Origin: Eubacteriales bacterium
GTDB lineage: Bacteria > Bacillota > Clostridia > Christensenellales > CAG-138
Direction of reading: 5' to 3'
Assembly: GCA_028703645.1 (NCBI GenBank)
Contig: JAQVML010000010.1
Coordinates: forward strand, 1 to 11,413
DNA: 11,413 nucleotides
The notes below the pieces were generated by a model that ran no database searches, was not told the origin of the DNA, and saw only the letters and a program-made list of their open reading frames with translations. Below are positions 6,686-11,413 of this stretch, piece by piece. A program made the position numbers and the translations under genes. The stretch's first letter is position 1, and every line of letters starts with the position of its first letter.

Positions 6686-7267
6686 TTATGCTTTGTAAGT
6701 TTTAATTCTCGACCAAAGGATAACCATTACCTGTATCGGAATGCCGATCAGAAAAATCAGGAACAAATGATATTGCAGCAGCATGCAATAGGCGAATGCA
6801 AGCGAAGACCATACCAATATAGAGATGATGACGTAATTCCGTTTTATTTTGCCCCAGATGGAATTGAAAACCAGTAGTACGATCATCGTTACGGGTGCAG
6901 CTCCGACGAAAACTTTCCACACATCGGCAACTCCGAAAATTTTCAGATACACAAATAGTACCGTAGCAATCAGCCAGACTGCCGCCGCGGCAAGCAGTGA
7001 GATGACCAGACGGTTGTTTCTTGCTTGCTTGGAAAGCGCTGCCCGATCCTCCGTGTGCTCTTTTTCAATGAGATAATCGAGCGTTACGCCGCACAAATCG
7101 GCAAACTCTTTGAGCGTTACGATATCGGGAATAGACTCGGCGCGTTCCCATTTCGATATTGCTTTGTCGGTATAGCCCATTTTCTCCGCCAGCTCAGCCT
7201 GCGTTAAGTGCAATTCCTTCCGTAATCCGGTGATATTGTCTGCAATGGTTTGTTTGATATCTTCCAT
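6686..7267 (-). CDS. XRE-family transcriptional regulator with C-terminal membrane domain
   Basis: A 193-aa protein with two parts. Residues 10-66 form a Cro/CI-type helix-turn-helix: LTQAELAEKM (21-30) as helix 2 and TDKAISKWERAES (33-45) around the recognition helix, ending in the common CGVTLDYLI (59-67). After a charged linker (68-84), four hydrophobic segments follow (about 86-108, 116-136, 145-165, 167-186), so it is probably anchored in the cytoplasmic membrane and senses an envelope signal. This HTH-plus-membrane plan is common in Bacillota, where targets are usually adjacent. It is transcribed divergently from the glycosyltransferase operon 218 bp away, which it may control along with itself. 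GGAGG is 13 nt before the ATG, longer than ideal, but no in-frame alternative start lies closer. Confidence 0.88.
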   Translation of the reverse strand: MEDIKQTIADNITGLRKELHLTQAELAEKMGYTDKAISKWERAESIPDIVTLKEFADLCGVTLDYLIEKEHTEDRAALSKQARNNRLVISLLAAAAVWLIATVLFVYLKIFGVADVWKVFVGAAPVTMIVLLVFNSIWGKIKRNYVIISILVWSSLAFAYCMLLQYHLFLIFLIGIPIQVMVILWSRIKTYKA

Positions 7268-7301
7268 ATGCTTGCGAACACCTCCAAACAGACTTTCTCT
7301 T

Positions 7302-7329
7302 ATTATACGATGAATCAGTAGAGAATCAA
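7302..7329 (-). promoter_or_regulatory. Sigma-A type promoter of the XRE regulator
   Basis: Read on the - strand, TTGATT (7329-7324) is followed after 16 nt by a perfect TATAAT (7307-7302). The -10 ends 34 nt before the regulator's ATG. The -35 lies inside a tandem AGAGAATC repeat, so a protein bound there would block this promoter. Confidence 0.75.
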
Positions 7330-7337
7330 GAGAATCC
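7312..7337. repeat. Phased GAATC repeats over the regulator promoter
   Basis: GAATC occurs at 7312, 7323 and 7332, spaced 11 and 9 bp, roughly one helical turn, with further copies at 7372 and 7422. Bases 7320-7337 form a 9-bp tandem (AGAGAATCA then AGAGAATCC). They cover the -35 of the regulator promoter. This is a candidate operator for autoregulation; binding is not demonstrated. Confidence 0.4.
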
Positions 7338-7353
7338 GAATACGGGTGGTTTA

Positions 7354-7387
7354 CCGACTCTACCGGCAGTAGAATCGGCTATTTTTT
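7354..7387 (+). terminator. Terminator-like hairpin upstream of the glycosyltransferase gene
   Basis: CCGACTCTAC (7354-7363) pairs with GTAGAATCGG (7369-7378) in 9 of 10 positions around a 5-nt loop. Six T follow at 7382-7387. On + this has the form of an intrinsic terminator, yet no gene on + ends just before it. It could be an attenuator in the operon leader, could stop antisense reading from the regulator region, or could act as DNA as an operator palindrome. Confidence 0.55.
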
Positions 7388-7484
7388 GCTCTATTTACAG
7401 GGGTTGCAATGGTCGGGTGACGAATCAGGATTTCCGAAGTAACATGTCACCAGATCAGCCAGCGAAGAATGGAGTGAAATCAAG

Positions 7485-8708
7485 ATGAATCTGACTATCG
7501 TATGCGACGTACTGGGAAAAGAGAATAACGGTACAACAATCACGGCGATGAACCTCATACGCAGTATGAGGGCGCGCGGGCACCATGTGAACGTGGTTTG
7601 TTCCGATGAAGAAAAACGGGGAATGCCCGGCTACTATATCGTACCGACTTTAGACTTTGGGCCTTTAAATGAATATATCGAGAGAAACGGAGTTAAACTC
7701 GCCAAAGCGGACCGGAAGATTCTGGCAGAAGCGATGCACGACGCGGATATGGTTCATATCATGCTGCCCTACTCACTCGGCGCTGCGGCGGCAAAGGTTG
7801 CAAAAGAGCTCGGCAAGCCCTACACGGCAGGATGCCACGCGCTCGCCGAAAACTTGACGACGCACCTGTTTCTGAACCATCTGGAGATTGCGAACCACCT
7901 GACGTACGAAGCCTACTATCGACTGCTCTATCAGGACTGCGCTTGCGTGCATTATGTCAGCCAGATGATGTGCGACCTGTTTGAATCCAATACGAAGCCG
8001 AAGCCGCACTGCGTCATATCCAACGGCGTCGGAGCGGCATTTTTTCCAAAGCAGGTTAAAAAACCGGAGCCGTATCGCGACCGGTTCGTCATCCTGTACA
8101 CCGGCAGATACAGCAGGGAGAAATCCCACAAGGTACTCATTGACGGCGTGAGCCGCTCGAAGCATCGCGATCAGATTCAGCTGATCTTTGCCGGCAGCGG
8201 GCCGCTGGAAAAGAGCCTGAAAGCGTATGCAAATCAGCGCTTGCCCATTCAACCGCTCTTTGGTTTCTTCTCGCGGGAGGAGATGACGCAGCTGCTCAAC
8301 TTTGCCGACCTTTACGTTCATCCTGCGCGGTACGAGGCAGAAGGGATTGCATGCCTGGAAGCGATGGCGTGCGGAAATGTGATTCTTTCGTCGGATTCCC
8401 CCAAGAGTGCGACAAGATGCTTCGCGTTATCGCCGGAGAATCTCTTCCGTATGGATGACGCTGGCGACCTTGCGGGTAAGATCGATTACTGGCTGGAGCA
8501 CCCCGCGGAAAAAGCGGCGCTGGGGAAGGAATACGCGCAATTTGCGAGTAAATTTGATTCGGAAGCCTGTATGGATCAGATGGAGATGATGTTTTATGTT
8601 GCAATCAAACAAGAACAGAGTGATCTACTATTCGGATTTGACGGAGGACTTTGCTGGGACGAATATCAAAACGAAGGAAGTGGACGCGAAGTTTCCGTAC
8701 GTTCATGA
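7485..8708 (+). CDS. Glycosyltransferase family 4 (GT-B fold, retaining)
   Basis: A 407-aa GT-B glycosyltransferase that transfers a sugar from a nucleotide-sugar to an acceptor, probably at the cytoplasmic membrane face. The N-terminal domain opens with CDVLGKENNGTTITAMNLI (7-25), the acceptor-side glycine loop. The donor domain shows VISNGV (177-182), YTGRYSREKSHKVLID (205-220, donor-phosphate Arg208 and Lys213), FAGSGP (235-240) and the GT4 E-x7-E motif EAEGIACLE (Glu284 and Glu292). GGAG (7471-7474) is 10 nt before the ATG. The last 37 residues (371-407) overlap the start of the acyltransferase in another frame and have no family look, so the functional protein likely ends near residue 375. 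It resembles clostridial GT4 proteins paired with PlsC-like acyltransferases, suggesting glycolipid synthesis. Donor and acceptor are unknown. Confidence 0.9.
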   Translation: MNLTIVCDVLGKENNGTTITAMNLIRSMRARGHHVNVVCSDEEKRGMPGYYIVPTLDFGPLNEYIERNGVKLAKADRKILAEAMHDADMVHIMLPYSLGAAAAKVAKELGKPYTAGCHALAENLTTHLFLNHLEIANHLTYEAYYRLLYQDCACVHYVSQMMCDLFESNTKPKPHCVISNGVGAAFFPKQVKKPEPYRDRFVILYTGRYSREKSHKVLIDGVSRSKHRDQIQLIFAGSGPLEKSLKAYANQRLPIQPLFGFFSREEMTQLLNFADLYVHPARYEAEGIACLEAMACGNVILSSDSPKSATRCFALSPENLFRMDDAGDLAGKIDYWLEHPAEKAALGKEYAQFASKFDSEACMDQMEMMFYVAIKQEQSDLLFGFDGGLCWDEYQNEGSGREVSVRS

Positions 8709-9447
8709 CAGGCTGCCGTTTCGCGTGAGTGCATGGTTGCTGTATTACCTCATCGCGTATCCGCTGGTTTGGATCTATATCCGCGTGATCAACGGAACGA
8801 AATTCGTCAATCGCAAGGCGCTTCGTCAGATCAAGGGCGGCTTTTACCTCTACGGGAATCACGCGCACTGGAGCGATTCGTTCTTGCCGCATGTCGTTGC
8901 CGCACATAAACGGACATACGTCGTTGCAAACCCGGACGCTGTGTCGATCCGGGGTATCCGAACCGTCGTGCAGATGGTCGGCGCAATTCCGGTACCAAAC
9001 TCGGTCTCCTGCCTTCGCAGGTTTATCGATGCGCTCGAAATCCGGGGCAAGCAGGGCGCGTGCATCGCCATCTATCCGGAGGCGCATATCTGGCCGTATT
9101 ACACCGGCATTCGCCCGTTTCCGGATGCGTCGTTTAAGTATCCTGTGAAGTTCCACCTGCCCGTCGTCGCGATGGCGACGACATTTCGCAAGAGAAGAGG
9201 TCTGTTACGGTTCATCCAAGCCCCAGCAAGAACGGTTGTGCTCAGCAACCCGATCTATGCCAAAGAGGGAATGACGATGCACGAGGCGCAGGCGTATTTC
9301 CATCAGCAGGTGTATGAGTTTATGCAGACGTATGCCGATTGCCCGGATAACTATGAGTACATCCAATATATTCAAAAAGAACAGAGTTCGCCGAGTAAAG
9401 GCTTTCCATCTACGGCTGGAGTTGATCGGGTCATTCAAGAGAATTGA
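8596..9447 (+). CDS. PlsC-like lysophospholipid/glycolipid acyltransferase
   Basis: A 283-aa acyltransferase of the 1-acyl-glycerol-3-phosphate acyltransferase superfamily, which moves a fatty acyl chain to a hydroxyl of a lipid or sugar at the membrane. NHAHWSD (88-94) holds the catalytic H-x4-D pair His89/Asp94. VGAIPVP (128-134) and IYPEAHIWPYYTG (159-171) fit the acceptor-binding and PEG-type blocks, with PEA in place of PEG. A membrane segment lies at about 45-64. The N-terminus (RVIYYSDLTEDFAGT, 8-22) is typical of this clostridial subfamily, which confirms the start even though it lies 113 nt inside the glycosyltransferase frame. GGAG at 8582-8585 is 10 nt upstream. Translational coupling with the glycosyltransferase is likely. 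It may acylate that enzyme's product; this is inference from pairing. Confidence 0.9.
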   Translation: MLQSNKNRVIYYSDLTEDFAGTNIKTKEVDAKFPYVHDRLPFRVSAWLLYYLIAYPLVWIYIRVINGTKFVNRKALRQIKGGFYLYGNHAHWSDSFLPHVVAAHKRTYVVANPDAVSIRGIRTVVQMVGAIPVPNSVSCLRRFIDALEIRGKQGACIAIYPEAHIWPYYTGIRPFPDASFKYPVKFHLPVVAMATTFRKRRGLLRFIQAPARTVVLSNPIYAKEGMTMHEAQAYFHQQVYEFMQTYADCPDNYEYIQYIQKEQSSPSKGFPSTAGVDRVIQEN

Positions 9448-9473
9448 TAGCGGATCGGAAAGGAAGTAAGTCT

Positions 9474-9968
9474 ATGGACATGGCAGGGGCGCTGGTTCTC
9501 GCAACGTCGATCATGGCGCTTGGAGCGATCACGTTTTCCGCGCTGAGCCTCGCGTTTCAGCGAAGCCATAGCCGAAAGAGCGTGAGACCGTTTTGCAACG
9601 TGCTTCAGCGCGTGAGCGGCAGCGAGATACGCGTCAGCATTCAAAACGCGGGTATGGGGCCGATGCGGATTCAGAAGATTGTACTTTTGGAGAACGAGAG
9701 CGATTCCATTGATGTCGGAGTTGCGCTGGAGGAGGCTTTCCCAGCAGATTTCAAACCGGAAGTATTCGTTCATCATTTCGATGATTATGTTCTGGCGCCG
9801 CTTCAGCAAGCCGAGCTGTTCAGATGCGCATATGGAACCATTCATGACGAAACAGCGACACGATTGAAAAGCGTGCTGAATGATAAATTTCTTGGCATAT
9901 CGTATTCTGACATATATGATGATGTTTATGAAAAGAAAATAGCACTGAATGCGGTTGATTCCCGTTGA
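9474..9968 (+). CDS. Membrane-anchored protein of unknown function
   Basis: A 164-aa protein I do not recognise by name. Residues 3-27 form one membrane helix, followed by a basic stretch (30-38) and a soluble domain of about 125 residues. That domain has a beta-rich look: EIRVSIQNAGMGPMRIQKIVL (51-71), with the N-x-G-x-GP turn seen in many small single-helix proteins of unknown role, and a closing segment ISYSDIYDDVYEKK (142-155). The basic residues after the helix suggest that the soluble part stays inside. I chose the ATG at 9474 because AGGAAG (9461-9466) is 7 nt upstream; an in-frame TTG at 9444 would overlap the acyltransferase stop and lacks a ribosome site. It follows the acyltransferase by 26 nt and is probably cotranscribed. 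Function is unknown. Confidence 0.75.
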   Translation: MDMAGALVLATSIMALGAITFSALSLAFQRSHSRKSVRPFCNVLQRVSGSEIRVSIQNAGMGPMRIQKIVLLENESDSIDVGVALEEAFPADFKPEVFVHHFDDYVLAPLQQAELFRCAYGTIHDETATRLKSVLNDKFLGISYSDIYDDVYEKKIALNAVDSR

Positions 9969-10107
9969 TCGGGATAAATTCAACCGGCGTCAGGTATCAA
10001 GAAACGTTGTGCGGACGGGATTTATTGCAGTCGATTCGCCGGGAATAATCATCAAGGCTAATGAGATTGAAATTTCAACTGCGGATGAAAAAAACGATAT
10101 AGAATAA
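9949..10107 (+). CDS. Possible small ORF at the operon end
   Basis: ATG to TAA, 52 codons, overlapping the end of the preceding gene by 20 nt in a different frame. The stop codon TAA (10105-10107) sits exactly at the base of the terminator hairpin, as in real operon-final genes. Residues 23-43 include GFIAVDSPGIIIKANEIEI (24-42), a regular alternating beta-strand pattern. There is no clear Shine-Dalgarno; expression would need coupling to the upstream stop at 9966-9968. It could also be a frameshifted C-terminal extension of the upstream gene. Not recognised. Confidence 0.35.
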   Translation: MRLIPVDRDKFNRRQVSRNVVRTGFIAVDSPGIIIKANEIEISTADEKNDIE

Positions 10108-10140
10108 GGCACGCGAAATGGTATCACTTCGCGTGCCTTT
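10106..10140 (+). terminator. Intrinsic terminator of the glycosyltransferase operon
   Basis: AAGGCACGCGAA (10106-10117) pairs perfectly with TTCGCGTGCCTT (10128-10139) over 12 bp, with a 10-nt loop. The U-tract is short (TTT), so termination may be partial. The stem is also read from the racemase side on -, so it may serve both operons. Confidence 0.75.
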
Positions 10141-10196
10141 GTGGCTAAACTTTCACGAATTGATACAATCGCGCGATTTCTTCCGGCTGGGTGCAG
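10141..10196 (+). repeat. Dispersed repeat, copy B
   Basis: Matches copy A (6564-6629) at 33 of 38 bases over 10141-10178, then at GCTGGGTGCAG (10186-10196), with a 10-bp shorter spacer. It abuts the terminator hairpin, and its CACGAATTGATAC (10154-10166) is a near-complement of the hairpin's loop and right arm. Confidence 0.8.
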
Positions 10197-10319
10197 AACG
10201 AGAAGCGGTAGTTAACATTGTATTGCAAGCAGCTCGATTTTGGACTATCGAACCTATGAAGCGTGACTTTATTGCTCGACAAGCGACGCATAGGCGGTTA
10301 AAAAGACGGAGATATTAGC

Positions 10320-11413
10320 TCAAGGTACAACGATGCGCTCCAGCCGTTTACCAAGGCGGCTCAGGATTTCGTTGGATATAGTTCCCGCTTGCTCCGCAAG
10401 ATCGCAGGCTGTTATCTCTGCATCTCCGGATCTGCCGATCAGTACCGCAATGTCTCCTGACGAGACATTAGGAATATCTGTAATATCGACAAGCGTTTGA
10501 TCCATGCAAATACATCCAATGATGGGAGCTCTCTTCCCATCGATCAAAACACTGCCGATCCCGCAGGACAAGGAACGCGGAAGTCCATCTGCGTATCCAA
10601 TTGAAAGAACGGCGATTTTAGAATCCCGCTCGGCAACGTGCAGCAGGCCGTATCCGGCCGCTTCGCCCGTGCGCAAGTCCCGGATTAAGGCAACACGCGC
10701 TTTTAACGACAATACCGGCTCCAGCGGAACTGCGCAGCGCTCGGTATCCGCGCGCGTGCTTAGCGTGCCGTAAAGCGCAATGCCGGCGCGGACAACATCA
10801 CCCGCAAGTTCCGGATAGTTCAACAACCCATAGCTTGCCTGCAGATGAACCCTGGCACAGGCGCAGCCGGCCGCTTGGAGCAAGGAAACCGTCTGTTGGA
10901 ACCTTTGCACCTGCAGAAGGGTAAACGCCCGATCTTTTGGAGAAGCGGTATCGTCTGCGCAGAGATGAGAGTAGACACCGCTGATTTTGAGATTGCGGTA
11001 TTGGAATATGCGCTGAATTTCGTCGATTCGCTCGCATGGTTCTCCTAAACGATGCATGCCGGTATCGAGAGCAATCTGTACAGTAAGGGGTTTGCCGTAT
11101 CCATCCAGCAGCGCGGCATAGGTGGAATCGATTACGGTTTGCGTGAGGTGATAGCGACGCAGAAGGCCAAACTGCGCTGGATGCGTATAGCCAAGCACCA
11201 GAATTTCTCCCCGGATATTATGCGTTCGCAGCTCCACTCCCTCCGTTACGGATGCTACACAAAAGGACTTTACGTCAAGCGCATGCAGCTCCCGTGCGAT
11301 GAAAACCGCACCGTGCCCGTATGCGTCCGCTTTGACCACTGCCATCAGCATACAACCGCTGCTCAGACGCGACTGGAGCGCAAGAACATTGCTTCTGAGT
11401 GCGGTACGGTCGA
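10320..11413 (-). CDS. alr: Alanine/serine racemase, VanT-like catalytic domain (N-terminus beyond window)
   Basis: A PLP-dependent racemase that interconverts L- and D-alanine (or serine) for peptidoglycan. The frame is open past the first internal ATG at 11351 to the window edge, and the extra residues (ALRSNVLALQSRL) fit the family, so the gene is truncated by the window. From the first complete codon: AVVKADAYGHG (24-34) holds PLP-lysine 27; DTGMHRLG (116-123), IALYG (211-215), GYG with catalytic Tyr254, SIGYADGLPR (270-279) and CMDQTLVDIT (302-311) follow. SYGLLNYPEL (193-202) and TISNEILSR (344-352) resemble the racemase domain of VanT more than classical Alr. Asn347 replaces the Alr active-site Tyr (Tyr354 in the Geobacillus enzyme), a change linked to serine racemisation. 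Whether a VanT-type membrane domain precedes it cannot be seen. Racemase is certain; substrate preference is open. Confidence 0.93.
   Translation of the reverse strand, partial: DRTALRSNVLALQSRLSSGCMLMAVVKADAYGHGAVFIARELHALDVKSFCVASVTEGVELRTHNIRGEILVLGYTHPAQFGLLRRYHLTQTVIDSTYAALLDGYGKPLTVQIALDTGMHRLGEPCERIDEIQRIFQYRNLKISGVYSHLCADDTASPKDRAFTLLQVQRFQQTVSLLQAAGCACARVHLQASYGLLNYPELAGDVVRAGIALYGTLSTRADTERCAVPLEPVLSLKARVALIRDLRTGEAAGYGLLHVAERDSKIAVLSIGYADGLPRSLSCGIGSVLIDGKRAPIIGCICMDQTLVDITDIPNVSSGDIAVLIGRSGDAEITACDLAEQAGTISNEILSRLGKRLERIVVP

Larger units (their letters stand above)
9969..10319. other. Convergent intergenic region with terminator and repeat
   Basis: 351 bp between the unknown membrane protein (+) and the racemase (-). 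It contains the possible small ORF to 10107, the terminator 10106-10140 and repeat copy B 10141-10196. In 10197-10319 no supported feature was seen; the T-run on the - strand after the racemase (near 10301-10305) has no clear hairpin. Confidence 0.6.

Noticed and set aside
7393..7430. Possible + promoter for the glycosyltransferase operon (TTTACA or TTGCAA)
   Set aside because: Neither has a matching -10 at a normal distance, so no promoter is called.
9444..9473. TTG start extending the unknown membrane protein by 10 residues
   Set aside because: It overlaps the acyltransferase stop, lacks a Shine-Dalgarno, and the ATG at 9474 is well placed after AGGAAG.
10145..10291. 48-codon - strand ORF ending in a plausible helical tail (TQPEEIARLYQFVKV)
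   Set aside because: It is attractive by eye, but the equivalent frame is broken in copy A by a 10-nt length difference and no start signal is present. Kept only as part of the repeat.
10118..10318. 66-codon ORF on + after the operon terminator
   Set aside because: It begins within the terminator loop, has no ribosome site and runs through repeat copy B without protein-like features.

Overview
The window comes from a bacterium with fairly high G+C. It probably belongs to the Bacillota (Clostridia). The clues are the lipoprotein signal peptide style, the strong GGAGG-type ribosome binding sites, the glycosyltransferase/acyltransferase pair familiar from Clostridia, and a racemase of the clostridial VanT-like type. 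This placement is inference from protein style, not a taxonomic assignment.

Region 1 (about 2-6368, all on +) looks like a sugar uptake and breakdown operon. In order it holds the end of a PfkB-family sugar kinase, a class II ketose-bisphosphate aldolase, a complete MglBAC-type ABC importer (binding lipoprotein, double ATPase, permease) and a YdhF-type aldo/keto reductase. A good intrinsic terminator follows. The logic is import of a galactose/glucose-like monosaccharide, phosphorylation, and aldol cleavage to trioses, with the reductase acting on a carbonyl intermediate. The exact sugar is not settled. The binding protein keeps nearly all sugar and Ca2+ ligands of E. coli MglB, but one contact histidine is replaced by Asn. 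The intergenic gaps carry a tandem repeat, small palindromes and a strong stem-loop between mglB and mglA.

Region 2 (6369-6685) is a convergent intergenic region. It has no intact gene, but it contains a 13-bp tandem duplication, a 49-codon ORF resembling a decayed helix-turn-helix, and copy A of a dispersed repeat.

Region 3 (6686-10107) is a small module. A membrane-anchored XRE regulator on - is divergent from a + operon of a GT4 glycosyltransferase, an overlapping PlsC-like acyltransferase, a membrane-anchored protein of unknown function and possibly a 52-codon ORF. The control region between the divergent genes has a clear promoter for the regulator, phased GAATC repeats and a terminator-like hairpin. 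The enzymes suggest synthesis of an acylated glycolipid or envelope glycan.

Region 4 (10106-10319) holds a terminator hairpin and copy B of the dispersed repeat, in the same orientation as copy A, so the two copies bracket region 3. Region 5 (10320 to the end, on -) is the C-terminal part of an alanine/serine racemase. It resembles the catalytic domain of VanT more than classical Alr and has Asn at the position linked to serine specificity. No tRNA, rRNA, CRISPR array or intact mobile element was seen.
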